A stretch of 10,501 bases of DNA from Nostoc sp. CHAB 5715. Its GTDB lineage: Bacteria; Cyanobacteriota; Cyanobacteriia; Cyanobacteriales; Nostocaceae. The position numbers and the translations under genes were made by a program. The stretch is taken from assembly GCF_020829685.1 (NCBI RefSeq), contig NZ_JAIVFR010000130.1:1-10501 (forward strand). The letters are read 5' to 3'. Under the pieces are notes generated by a model. That model was not told where the DNA came from, did not search any database, and saw only the letters and a program-made list of their open reading frames with translations. Within the stretch, counting starts at the first letter, position 1; each line of letters starts with the position of its first letter. Positions 1 through 7,305 of this stretch are shown here, piece by piece.

Positions 1-1638
1 AGACAAAAAGACGGAGTTGCAGGTTATCTCAAACTCTGTGAAAACAAGTTTGACCACTTTGGGGCTGGACATGCTTCTACAAGTATTTCAGCAGCATTGG
101 GCATGGCTTTAGCACGAGACTTAAAAGGAGAAAAATTTAAAGCCGTTGCTGTGATTGGGGATGGGGCGCTAACTGGAGGTATGGCTTTAGAAGCCATCAA
201 CCATGCCGGACACTTGCCGAAAACTAACGTGTTGGTTGTTCTCAACGACAACGACATGTCTATATCTCGCAATGTCGGCGCGATTCCCCGCTATCTGAAC
301 AAAATGCGCCTCAGCCAGCCGGTGCAATTTATTAAAGATAATCTTGAAGAACAATTTAAGCAAATTCCCTTCGTGGGTGAATCCCTGTCACCCGAACTAG
401 GACGCATTAAAGAAGGTATGAAACGCTTGGCTGTTCCCAAGGTAGGTGCAGTTTTTGAAGAACTCGGCTTTACCTACATTGGGCCAGTCGATGGGCATAA
501 TCTCGAAGAATTGATTGCCACCTTCCAACAAGCACATCAGATACCAGGCCCAGTTTTGGTACATGTAGTAACAGTCAAAGGCAAAGGTTATGAAATTGCC
601 GAACTAGATCAAGTTGGCTACCACGCCCAAAGCCCCTTCAACGTAGCAACTGGCAAAGCCGTTCCTTCCAGTAAACCCAAACCCCCAGCTTATGCCAAAG
701 TCTTTTCTCACACTCTGGTGAAACTTGCGGAACAAAACCCAAAAATCATCGGTATTACTGCGGCGATGGCAACGGGAACAGGCTTAGATAAACTTCAAGC
801 AAAACTGCCCAATCAATATATTGATGTCGGCATTGCTGAACAACACGCAATTACCCTAGCAGCAGGACTTGCAACTCAAGGGATACGCCCCGTAGCCGCT
901 ATTTATTCTACCTTTCTGCAACGCGCTTATGACCAGATAATTCATGATGTCTGCATCCAAAAGCTGCCAGTGTTTTTCTGCTTAGATAGGGCAGGAATTG
1001 TCGGATCTGATGGGCCCACCCACCAGGGTATGTATGACATCGCTTATCTGCGTTGCATTCCCAATATGGTAATAATGGCACCCAAAGACATAGCAGAATT
1101 GCAACGCAGGGTAGTAACTGGTGTTAACCATACTAGTGGCCCGATCGCTATGCGCTATCCTCGTGGCAATGGCTACGGTGTCCCATTAATGGAAGAAGGT
1201 TGGGAACCGTTGGAAATCGGCAAAGGAGAAATTCTGCGTACAGGCGATGACGTGTTAATCGTCGGCTATGGCACAATGGTTTATCCAGGAATGCAAGCTG
1301 CGGAAATTCTCAGTGAACACGGCATTGAAGCAACTGTAATTAATGCCCGTTTTGTTAAGCCTTTGGATACCGAGTTGATTTTGCCTTTAGCTAAGAAAAT
1401 CGGCCGAGTTGTCACCTTAGAAGAAGGCTGTGTCATGGGTGGCTTTGGTAGTGCGATCGCTGAAGCTTTACTAGATGCAGATATTCTCGTTCCTGTCAAG
1501 CGATTCGGTGTGCCAGATGTATTAGTAGATCATGCTGAACCCAACGAATCTAAGACAGAATTAGGTTTAACTAGCCATCAAATAGCAGAGAGAGTGTTGC
1601 AAGCTTTTTTTAAGCAGCAAGTATCTGCTGTGGTTTAG
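1..1638 (+). CDS. dxs: 1-deoxy-D-xylulose-5-phosphate synthase, 3' part (5' end outside window)
   Basis: DXS condenses pyruvate and glyceraldehyde-3-phosphate to 1-deoxy-D-xylulose 5-phosphate, the first step of the cytosolic MEP isoprenoid pathway, using thiamine diphosphate (TPP). The reading frame is open from base 1, so the gene starts upstream; 545 residues are visible and roughly 90 N-terminal residues of a usual ~635-residue protein are missing. Counting from the first visible codon, the TPP/Mg motif begins with GDG at residues 53-55 and continues to the Asn of VVLND (residue 82). The segment [10 protein letters not shown] lies just before it. The TPP-activating Glu is Glu280 in DVGIAEQH, followed by the pyrimidine-domain signatures [26 protein letters not shown] and RYPRG. 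The C-terminal transketolase-like domain is complete. The TTG at 97 is internal and not a start. It converges on the minus-strand gene at 1738. Identification is firm. Confidence 0.97.
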   Translation, partial: RQKDGVAGYLKLCENKFDHFGAGHASTSISAALGMALARDLKGEKFKAVAVIGDGALTGGMALEAINHAGHLPKTNVLVVLNDNDMSISRNVGAIPRYLNKMRLSQPVQFIKDNLEEQFKQIPFVGESLSPELGRIKEGMKRLAVPKVGAVFEELGFTYIGPVDGHNLEELIATFQQAHQIPGPVLVHVVTVKGKGYEIAELDQVGYHAQSPFNVATGKAVPSSKPKPPAYAKVFSHTLVKLAEQNPKIIGITAAMATGTGLDKLQAKLPNQYIDVGIAEQHAITLAAGLATQGIRPVAAIYSTFLQRAYDQIIHDVCIQKLPVFFCLDRAGIVGSDGPTHQGMYDIAYLRCIPNMVIMAPKDIAELQRRVVTGVNHTSGPIAMRYPRGNGYGVPLMEEGWEPLEIGKGEILRTGDDVLIVGYGTMVYPGMQAAEILSEHGIEATVINARFVKPLDTELILPLAKKIGRVVTLEEGCVMGGFGSAIAEALLDADILVPVKRFGVPDVLVDHAEPNESKTELGLTSHQIAERVLQAFFKQQVSAVV

Positions 1639-1657
1639 TTAATTCTTTGTAAAATGA

Positions 1658-1706
1658 ATCGCCCACACTTGAGTAAATGCAATTTACTTCTTTGGTAGTG
1701 GGCGAT
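1658..1706. terminator. Two-tier hairpin between convergent genes, probable bidirectional terminator
   Basis: A 9-bp outer stem (ATCGCCCAC at 1658-1666 with GTGGGCGAT at 1698-1706) encloses an inner 7-bp stem (AGTAAAT at 1672-1678 with ATTTACT at 1682-1688, loop GCA). It sits in the 99-bp gap between the stops of dxs and the minus-strand gene at 1738. Flanking sequence is A/T-rich, but there is no long perfect T-run on either side. A HIP1 octamer (1702-1709) overlaps the right arm. Structure and position are seen directly; the termination role is inferred. Confidence 0.55.
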
Positions 1707-1737
1707 CGCTACATAAAATTTAGGAAAACTTTTCTAC

Positions 1738-2061
1738 TTAACTACCTTCACCAATCGCAATAAAATTAAAAGCGGACTTTTCTTTCGTAACTGCCAGTTC
1801 TGGAGAACCTGCACTTGATTGCTGCTTAATTCCCAAATCCCAGATATTAACTTGAGCTTTGTTTGGGGTTATATCCTTAACAACGATTTGATTATCAGCA
1901 CCCCAATCCTTCAAAGTAGCTACCACACTGGGAGGTTCAATAAAAGGTTCTAAAAAAGTAATTACATAGCTTCCTGTATCCGGTGATTGAACTTCAAACC
2001 CTTGTCCACTTTGTTTTGTACCGTCTTCAGCAACTGTTCCGTAAATAATTTTTTGGGTCAT
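1738..2061 (-). CDS. Small beta-rich protein resembling H-type lectin / phage-tail-like domains
   Basis: A 107-residue protein of unknown function with no signal peptide or membrane segment. The pattern is that of a compact beta-sandwich. It opens with a GTVAEDGT turn (residues 8-15), continues with GSYVITFLEPFIEPPSVVATL (residues 30-50), and ends in FNFIAIGEGS (98-107). This 'PF..PPxVVAT ... F.FIAIG' layout is typical of H-type lectin-like and tail-fibre-like domains, which often bind glycans or assist assembly. The resemblance is by pattern only. The ATG at 2061 has a good Shine-Dalgarno AGGTGG (bases 2066-2071). The gene lies only 38 bp after the catalase-related gene on the same strand, so it is probably the last gene of that operon. 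Whether it acts with the oxylipin enzymes is unknown. Confidence 0.75.
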   Translation of the reverse strand: MTQKIIYGTVAEDGTKQSGQGFEVQSPDTGSYVITFLEPFIEPPSVVATLKDWGADNQIVVKDITPNKAQVNIWDLGIKQQSSAGSPELAVTKEKSAFNFIAIGEGS

Positions 2062-2099
2062 TTTTCCACCTATTTATAGTTAATAATTATTGCGAAAAA

Positions 2100-3281
2100 T
2101 CAGACAGTTGGTTCCTGGTATTTGACTCCTCGTTTTTGATGACGGTCATTAGCAACGATAGGATAAACAATGCTGCGTAACCGATTAATCGCACCGACAG
2201 GACGATGCACCGCCAGACCATTCCCAGGAGAAAAACTGAGATTTTCTCCAAAGTCATTTTCTTTGGCAGAATTAACCTTTTGATGCTTAACTGTTAGGCG
2301 ACCAACTGTAATGAAGGGTGATTCTTCTTGATTCCAAACAATAGTAGTATCATCAATAGACATTTCTGGGCTAGTTTGAAATTGAATTTGAAAGTCCCAA
2401 CAATATTCAGCATCAGGCTTTGCTAAAGCTTGAATGATATCCTCTCGGTAGTAGTTGTCCTCTGAACCTGAGGCTTTGGCACGCTGAAGCTCACTTTCTG
2501 GTCTAGATTCGAGAGGAAGTTGTTGATGAGGTGGTTGACTGGAAACTGGAGTAAATGCATATTTAATCACAACCGGATATTCCACAGGAACTCGACCTGG
2601 TTGGGATGGATCAAAATCAGATTTGAGTCCCAAAGAATACGCTGAAGCACTCCAATAGCGTTCTATGAGCAAACTCTTGGGAAACCGTTTGAAACTAGTT
2701 TGTAAAAGAGTGGATTCGTAGGGATGCAACTTTAGCCAAAAAAGCACCAACAGCTTAAAAAGCGGAAACAGCCCCGCTCGATAAACCGCTACAAAAAAGC
2801 TGTGGAAGTCTTTGATGGTTCTAACAAAAAAGAATTCGGTATTGTGGACAATAATATCTTGGGTTTTTAACTCGTGACTTTGCGGTAGTCGTTCTCCTTC
2901 TACCCCGATCACTTTTACGGCCATGGAGCGCGTATCCCCTTCATAATCATTCTTTACTGAAAACGCACCATTTGCAAATCGTAGCCAAACCGGATATTGC
3001 TTGGGTTTGGCAAATAAACCTTGTTTTAGGGAAATGGCTTGAAGTTGAGCTTCAGTTAATGAGGTGCGTTTGCTCAATTCCTGCTTAATTGCTGCTTCAT
3101 CAAAGTCAAAGATTTCTAGAGTTCCTTGTACAGCAGCGTTAGTTTTAGAGTGGGTATCTCTCTTTGCAGTTTTTTTCTTCTCACCTCCGTAAAGATTTTC
3201 CATATTCTTTTTGACTAGCTCACTCATGAGAGTGCAATATTTGGCTTCGTCTTTTTCTGGGTATTCGGTAAATAGTTTCAT
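2100..3281 (-). CDS. Catalase-related hemoprotein, probable fatty acid (10S-)hydroperoxide lyase
   Basis: A 393-residue heme protein with a minimal catalase fold, shorter than true monofunctional catalases (about 480 residues or more). The distal His is His44 in RDTHSK, the distal Asn is Asn147 in VHNTEFFF, and the proximal heme-ligand Tyr is Tyr373 in the R-x-x-x-Y motif RSIVY (369-373). Other catalase hallmarks are RFANG...GDTRSMAVKV (101-124), WDFQIQFQ (295-302) and LSFSPGN (348-354). Thr43 precedes the distal His, where true catalases carry Val. Coral allene oxide synthase has the same Thr, which weakens H2O2 chemistry and favours fatty-acid hydroperoxides. The gene lies next to a heme dioxygenase gene, as in Nostoc punctiforme PCC 73102, where the catalase-related partner is a linoleate 10S-hydroperoxide lyase. 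Lyase function is inferred from that pair; an allene oxide synthase-like activity is the alternative. The ATG at 3281 has no strong Shine-Dalgarno, but no better start is seen. Confidence 0.88.
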   Translation of the reverse strand: MKLFTEYPEKDEAKYCTLMSELVKKNMENLYGGEKKKTAKRDTHSKTNAAVQGTLEIFDFDEAAIKQELSKRTSLTEAQLQAISLKQGLFAKPKQYPVWLRFANGAFSVKNDYEGDTRSMAVKVIGVEGERLPQSHELKTQDIIVHNTEFFFVRTIKDFHSFFVAVYRAGLFPLFKLLVLFWLKLHPYESTLLQTSFKRFPKSLLIERYWSASAYSLGLKSDFDPSQPGRVPVEYPVVIKYAFTPVSSQPPHQQLPLESRPESELQRAKASGSEDNYYREDIIQALAKPDAEYCWDFQIQFQTSPEMSIDDTTIVWNQEESPFITVGRLTVKHQKVNSAKENDFGENLSFSPGNGLAVHRPVGAINRLRSIVYPIVANDRHQKRGVKYQEPTV

Positions 3282-3368
3282 TTTTGAAAAGTAGGATTAA
3301 TTAATCAATTGAGTTTATTTATTGTCCAGTCAGCTTCGAGTGACAGAGTTAGAAGAGTATTATTAAGA

Positions 3369-3429
3369 GCGATCGCTCCACCATACAAGACGCTACGCAT
3401 AGCTTGCTTAATAGTAGGGGTACGATCGC
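3369..3429. repeat. HIP1-bounded short dispersed repeat inside the operon
   Basis: A full HIP1 octamer (3369-3376) and a 7-base HIP1 match, CGATCGC (3423-3429), bracket a small palindrome-rich stretch containing GCTACGCATAGC (3392-3403, 4-bp stem GCTA/TAGC) and GTAGGGGTAC. The wording 'gacgctacgc.tagcttgctt...gtaggggtacgatcgc' is that of short repeats scattered through Nostoc genomes. It fills much of the 166-bp gap between the dioxygenase and catalase-related genes. It may be inert, or may act as an RNA processing or attenuation site between the two. Confidence 0.6.
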
Positions 3430-3447
3430 ATTAAAAGCCGATGTTTA

Positions 3448-5076
3448 TTAAAGGTCAAAAGTAACTTTGTACTTTCTGCCTGATGGAGGAACGTTGCGAT
3501 TAACTAAATCTGAGACTGTGTTGGTATTTTGAATTATTTCCCAACCCACAGGAGAAAAAGTCTCTTTATTGAAGATATTGGGTGATAGTAAAGGATTAGT
3601 TAGCGCTTGAGAAAAGGCATCAATCCCAATTAAGCGTGCTACTAGGGAAGGAATAGTTGAATTTTTCCGCCCATCCTCGGCGTAAAGTCCCACAAAGAAC
3701 TCAATATTATCAACATGACCATATAATTCTTTGAGTTTCTCTTGAACAAATTCATCGCCGCTAATTTGCTCAAATCTCGTCACTCTGGGGAAACCACACA
3801 ATTGGCGATAATCATTGTAGCTTGCTAATTGCAGTTGCCGTCCTAGTTTAATAGCGGGTAACTCGGTTAACTCAACCAATATATCAGGCGTGTTGAATAA
3901 ACCAATTTTTGTACCTGCTTGGGAACAAGTTTCCTCCATCAATGCCCCCAAACCTTGATCAATGAACATCTTGTTGTTCCAGAGAGATGCAACAATATGG
4001 GTCGGTTTCCCGTTATAGTTAAAGGTTTCTGGAATCGCACTATGCCAGCGATAAACAAAGTCAAACTCAATTGCCATGTAATTAGGACGATGCCAACTTT
4101 CCTTAGTAAAAGCTTCAGGATCGGCAAACAACTTAAAGTGATAAGGAGTTATGTGGTTAATATACTCCTCCATAATTATTTTGAGAATAATCGCCATGAG
4201 AATGTTTCTCGCAGTTTGGAAGAGGCGTTCATCATCCCAATCTGGATAATTGCTTGCTAATTCATCACAAAGACGATTATGCTCCCGGAAACATAGAGTA
4301 TTGAGCATGACATAGCCAATTTGCACATTTGCTCGTTCTACTCCCATCGCAAACAGATATTGTTTTTTATCTACGGGCTGTCTTTTTTCATCATTGACAG
4401 GTTCATAAAGACCCTCAAATTGAGCGTCAACTTTACCCTGCGCTGCATCGGCATAATAAAACAAGGGATATTCTTCTTCTACACCATCTTGGCGCTTGAG
4501 TTTTTGAGTTTTGAGTTTACCTCCTTCAAAGCTTCTTAAAAGGTGTGTTTGTTTTCTGGTTAAACCATAAACATTACACAAATCAATCTCATGGTTGGAA
4601 GTATTTTTTAATTTATTATAGTGATCGAGGCGGAGAAAACTATCAGTAAACCACTGCACCCAATAGGGAAACAGCATAGTTGATTTGGTAGAATAAATAG
4701 TTTTACCATCTCTTTTACGGAATAAGATAGCTAGGTCTTCAACTTTTGGTAGATTGCCCTCAGCGTTTAATTTTGGATCGGGTGGTAAATGTCGTCCTGT
4801 ATAAGTGCGATCGTTGAGTGATTCCCAGGAAGTATAAGCATCAGTTTTCTTAGGAATTTTAGTATCAGGAATATACTCATCTAGAGTCATCATACTGTAG
4901 GCATTAGGACGAGTCGGAATTTTGTAGATGAGACTATTGAGTAGAGTTTTGTTAACTTTACGTTTTATAGATTCGTTACTTTGTAGAAGTTTCCAAATCG
5001 GTTTAAAGTTTGTTAAAACTAATGTTTGAATTTTGTTGTTTAAACCGTCTTTGGATGTATCTCTTTTTCCAGCCAT
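3448..5076 (-). CDS. Cyclooxygenase-like heme fatty acid dioxygenase, probable linoleate 10S-dioxygenase
   Basis: A 542-residue member of the peroxidase-cyclooxygenase superfamily that should insert O2 into unsaturated fatty acids. Numbering from ATG 5076, the tyrosyl-radical Tyr and proximal heme His are Tyr342 and His345 in FVYRWHSAIP (COX-1 Tyr385/His388). Other COX-like blocks are NHEIDLCNVYGLT, LCFREHNRLCDELASNYPDW, ERLFQTARNIL and KIIMEEYINHITPY. LKELYGHVDNIEFFVGL and AFSQALTNP follow; the last places Ser489 at the COX Ser530 site. The distal position of COX (Gln203-xxx-His207) reads QWFTD, with Asp145 in place of His. Close cyanobacterial relatives include the linoleate 10S-dioxygenase of Nostoc punctiforme, also beside a catalase-related gene. 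No signal peptide or EGF/membrane-binding module is evident. ATG 5076 has AAGGT about 10 bp upstream (5087-5091); an in-frame TTG at 5112 would add 12 Lys-rich residues and is less likely. Regiospecificity is inferred. Confidence 0.9.
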   Translation of the reverse strand: MAGKRDTSKDGLNNKIQTLVLTNFKPIWKLLQSNESIKRKVNKTLLNSLIYKIPTRPNAYSMMTLDEYIPDTKIPKKTDAYTSWESLNDRTYTGRHLPPDPKLNAEGNLPKVEDLAILFRKRDGKTIYSTKSTMLFPYWVQWFTDSFLRLDHYNKLKNTSNHEIDLCNVYGLTRKQTHLLRSFEGGKLKTQKLKRQDGVEEEYPLFYYADAAQGKVDAQFEGLYEPVNDEKRQPVDKKQYLFAMGVERANVQIGYVMLNTLCFREHNRLCDELASNYPDWDDERLFQTARNILMAIILKIIMEEYINHITPYHFKLFADPEAFTKESWHRPNYMAIEFDFVYRWHSAIPETFNYNGKPTHIVASLWNNKMFIDQGLGALMEETCSQAGTKIGLFNTPDILVELTELPAIKLGRQLQLASYNDYRQLCGFPRVTRFEQISGDEFVQEKLKELYGHVDNIEFFVGLYAEDGRKNSTIPSLVARLIGIDAFSQALTNPLLSPNIFNKETFSPVGWEIIQNTNTVSDLVNRNVPPSGRKYKVTFDL

Positions 5077-5156
5077 AATTGTTTTTACCTTTTTTTCCAC
5101 TTTTGTATTCAATGCACTCTAAATTTTTATGCTTCGATTAACCAAATTAATTTAAC

Positions 5157-6164
5157 TTAATTCAGTTTGGAAATAATCTTTTGTAGATTCTTCGGTCGAT
5201 AGTCTTTGCGACTTTTCAAACGGTTGATCGTGCTTTCATGAAGATCATCAATCACATCGCTGACCTCACGAAACTTGATTCCTGCCAATTTAAAGAATCC
5301 AACATCGTTCTTAAAGTCACATTCATAATTGGGGTTAATGCCTGTCGGAATCACACTTGGATCTAAGTCAAGCCCCAATCCCAGGACGCCGATTGAATCA
5401 ATCATCCACTGTAAGGCAGCATCTGATAACCCACTATGTTCTTCTGTTCCACCGCCAACGCAGCCGTGCTCACCTGGAAACCATTTTTGAATTACCCGCT
5501 GGTTTTCAGCCTCAGGATGCTTTTTCATGGGAGTGACGTCAAAAATTTCGCGGATTTCGTCGATCGCCACTGCGTGCAATGCATTGTGAACACATTTGTT
5601 TAAAGTAGTGTCATGGAATCTGTACCGCTTATTCAGCTGCTCGTGCAACTTGCTGAAGGCGGGCATCCCAGGAATACCAAGGGCACCAACGGTATCAAAA
5701 CAACCGACCAAGGTGATAGGGACGCGATCGCCAAAAGTTTGACGGTATTCCACAGCTTCTTTATCCTTTGGTTTAATATCCCGGCTACGGTAAAGCTCGT
5801 AAGCGTCATGTGCTTTGGCGATATGGGGGCGATCTAGAAGACCGGAGCAATAGATCATCCCCGCTAAACTTCTAACTGTGTAAGCACCACGACTGAAGCC
5901 GAACAGATAGATTTCGTCACCAGGAACATAATTGAGACTAAGAAATCGGTAGCCATCTTCTATATTTCTATCGATTCCTAGTCCGGTAGCTCCCCCTAAA
6001 ACCTTTTGACTCTCGGTTCCAATACCCTCGTCGTAGAATATGATCTGTGTAACCCCGTCACTGGCGATCGGTTTCACGGATTGAGCTAACTTAACCACAT
6101 TGCTTGGGTAAGGACTTGATAACTGTTGCCAGGTTCCATCACAGCAAATAACAAGACGTTTCAT
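5157..6164 (-). CDS. DUF2235 alpha/beta-hydrolase (Tle1-like lipase/phospholipase family)
   Basis: A 335-residue cytosolic-looking serine hydrolase of the DUF2235 family, whose best-known members are Tle1 phospholipases. Visible hallmarks are the N-terminal CCDGTW (7-12), YDEGIGT (44-50), and the nucleophile elbow GFSRGA with Ser91. Next come CFDTVGALG with the likely acid Asp157, the HNALHAVAIDEIRE block (193-206), and WFPGEHGCVGGG (228-239) with probable catalytic His233. The usual Asp in the 'GxHxDVGGG' form of that last motif is Cys235 here. There is no signal peptide and no adaptor domain, and no type VI secretion genes are in view. The gene ends 44-80 bp before the dioxygenase start on the same strand. 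A job releasing fatty acids from membrane lipid for the dioxygenase is attractive but inferred; the true substrate is not shown. The start codon lacks an obvious Shine-Dalgarno but matches the family N-terminus. Confidence 0.88.
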   Translation of the reverse strand: MKRLVICCDGTWQQLSSPYPSNVVKLAQSVKPIASDGVTQIIFYDEGIGTESQKVLGGATGLGIDRNIEDGYRFLSLNYVPGDEIYLFGFSRGAYTVRSLAGMIYCSGLLDRPHIAKAHDAYELYRSRDIKPKDKEAVEYRQTFGDRVPITLVGCFDTVGALGIPGMPAFSKLHEQLNKRYRFHDTTLNKCVHNALHAVAIDEIREIFDVTPMKKHPEAENQRVIQKWFPGEHGCVGGGTEEHSGLSDAALQWMIDSIGVLGLGLDLDPSVIPTGINPNYECDFKNDVGFFKLAGIKFREVSDVIDDLHESTINRLKSRKDYRPKNLQKIISKLN

Positions 6165-6230
6165 AGTTCTATTTCAAAGCCTTTGAGTAATTAGAGCAAC
6201 GATGTTGTTGGTTTGTTAGACCACTTCTGA

Positions 6231-6404
6231 CTAAGTAAAAGAAGATTTTATGAGAGCGATCGCCTTCGTCAGCTGAAGAAGAATTATGGCGATCGCACTA
6301 GCAGCAGCATCACTCAAACTCTGGGCTTCATCTTTCATCGAAGGACTAGTATCGATGACGATCACTAAGTCAACAGCAGGTATATAACTTGCTTGTTTAC
6401 TCAT
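6231..6404 (-). pseudogene. Truncated von Willebrand factor A (VWA) domain protein
   Basis: Only 57 residues from ATG 6404 (72 if read from ATG 6449). PAVDLVIVIDTSPSMKDEA gives the first VWA beta-strand and the MIDAS metal site D-x-S-x-S (DTSPS), then helix 1 (SLSDAAASAI). A complete VWA domain needs about 170 residues or more, so the Thr and second Asp of the MIDAS, and most of the fold, are absent. Recognisable similarity stops where two HIP1 octamers (6256-6263, 6289-6296) flank a small palindrome; the last ~20 codons read through that palindrome to a stop. ATG 6404 is preferred because AGGA lies 7 bases upstream (6412-6415), while ATG 6449 has none. It may be a remnant of a larger gene shortened by deletion or repeat insertion, heading the operon with DUF2235 66 bp downstream. 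A functional micro-protein cannot be excluded. Confidence 0.6.
6256..6296. repeat. HIP1-flanked palindrome at the VWA break point
   Basis: Two HIP1 octamers (6256-6263 and 6289-6296) bracket a short inverted repeat CTTC-GTCAGCT-GAAG (6264-6278), which contains the palindrome TCAGCTGA. It coincides with the end of recognisable VWA coding sequence. It looks like a short dispersed repeat; insertion or recombination at this place would explain the truncation. Confidence 0.45.
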
Positions 6405-6640
6405 ACTTGGTTCCTTTTTCTTCTTTTGGAATAAACTAAATAATTTCATACTTTAAGAGGTTAATAATTTTCAATTTTGAAAATTAATGAAAATCCAAGT
6501 GTTAGACAGTGTTTTGGATAGATTAATTTTTCTAACCACTTAATTTACCAATTCTTTAAAGTGCCTTCATATATCCAAACTTTGGAGTACTCACTGCCTT
6601 GTTAAATTCTGCAATGAGCTTGCTGTATCCAAATGTAATG

Positions 6641-6670
6641 ACTATTCTTACCTAAGGATATAGATGTCAA
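6641..6670 (-). promoter_or_regulatory. Weak candidate promoter for the minus-strand cluster
   Basis: Read on the minus strand, a perfect -35 TTGACA (6665-6670) is followed at about 17-18 bp by the imperfect -10-like AATAGT/GAATAG (6641-6647). It would give a leader of more than 200 nt before the VWA fragment. The -10 is poor and the surroundings are AT-rich, so a chance match is quite possible. Confidence 0.2.
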
Positions 6671-6954
6671 ACCTGTAATTTAACTAATTCACCATACTAA
6701 TGAATGTACTTTTTCTCAGTCCTTTTATTTCAATTTACAAGTATCCTTGTAGAATTTTGTACTAAAGTGTGGAATTGGTAAACTTAATGAAAAGTTGAGT
6801 TCTGAAACCAGTTAGAAAATGCTTCTCTGTGAGTACAGTTATGCGATTGTGATTAAGATGCAAAGTTTGCTCTTGATAATTTCTATACTACGAAACCTGA
6901 TTTTGCTTAACTCTTATAAATCTTATACCATTTCTGTCAGAATCAATGCAATAT

Positions 6955-7130
6955 TAATGTAATAAAAAAATACATTATATTAAAAATTATTTGAAATAAC
7001 GCTAGTTAGGTTGTAGATAAACTTACAAAGGTGTGAATAAACATAGTACATTACAGTTAATGTAGTATAAGAAAATTAAGCAGTTATAAGACTTGATAAT
7101 TTATTGACTGAACTGATAACTACATGTAGT
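6955..7130. promoter_or_regulatory. Cluster of related dyads (TACATTA / ATGTAGTAT motifs), possible operator sites
   Basis: The heptamer TACATTA and its complement TAATGTA occur as inverted pairs twice: spacing 9 at 6955-6977 and spacing 4 at 7047-7064. The 12-bp palindrome ACTACATGTAGT (7119-7130) shares ATGTAGTAT with 7060-7068. Recurrence of one half-site in dyad form suggests a dimeric DNA-binding protein, but base composition here favours chance matches. No regulator is identified. Confidence 0.3.
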
Positions 7131-7305
7131 ATTGTTAACTAGTTACTTTTTATACTATTATTATTTTGCCAAAGTAAAATATAAAACTCTGATTTTGATG
7201 AAATTTTACTAATATAGCGATTCTCACTTGGGTGCAACACAGTCATAACCTCACCCCGTATTTGCTAACGCAAACACTCCCCTCTTCTTGCTAACTACGG
7301 TGTAC

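Larger units (their letters stand above)
6450..7305. other. AT-rich gene-free spacer between divergent transcription units
   Basis: No convincing coding sequence was found on either strand. The stretch is very AT-rich and carries several dyads: TAATGTA/TACATTA (6955-6961 with 6971-6977), TACATTA/TAATGTA (7047-7053 with 7058-7064), the perfect palindrome ACTACATGTAGT (7119-7130), and a small stem TTTGC/GCAAA (7261-7274). Being upstream of both the minus-strand cluster and mtnA, it may hold their control regions. Confidence 0.6.

Noticed and set aside
24-272. Open frame antisense to dxs (and others at 1281-1499)
   Set aside because: It lies wholly inside the clear dxs coding frame on the other strand, and its composition has no recognisable domain.
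2100-3281. Ordinary catalase for H2O2 detoxification
   Set aside because: The protein is too short, Thr precedes the distal His, and the neighbour is a fatty-acid dioxygenase.
3919-4539. Plus-strand and alternate-frame open frames across the dioxygenase gene
   Set aside because: The minus-strand frame there carries unmistakable COX-family motifs; the others are shadows with no family signature.
5077-5112. TTG 5112 as the start of the dioxygenase
   Set aside because: The 12 added residues are Lys-rich and unlike the family, and ATG 5076 has an AAGGT ribosome site at workable spacing.
5157-6164. Type VI secretion effector with immunity gene
   Set aside because: No VgrG, PAAR, adaptor or immunity-like gene is adjacent; the neighbours are lipid-oxidising enzymes.
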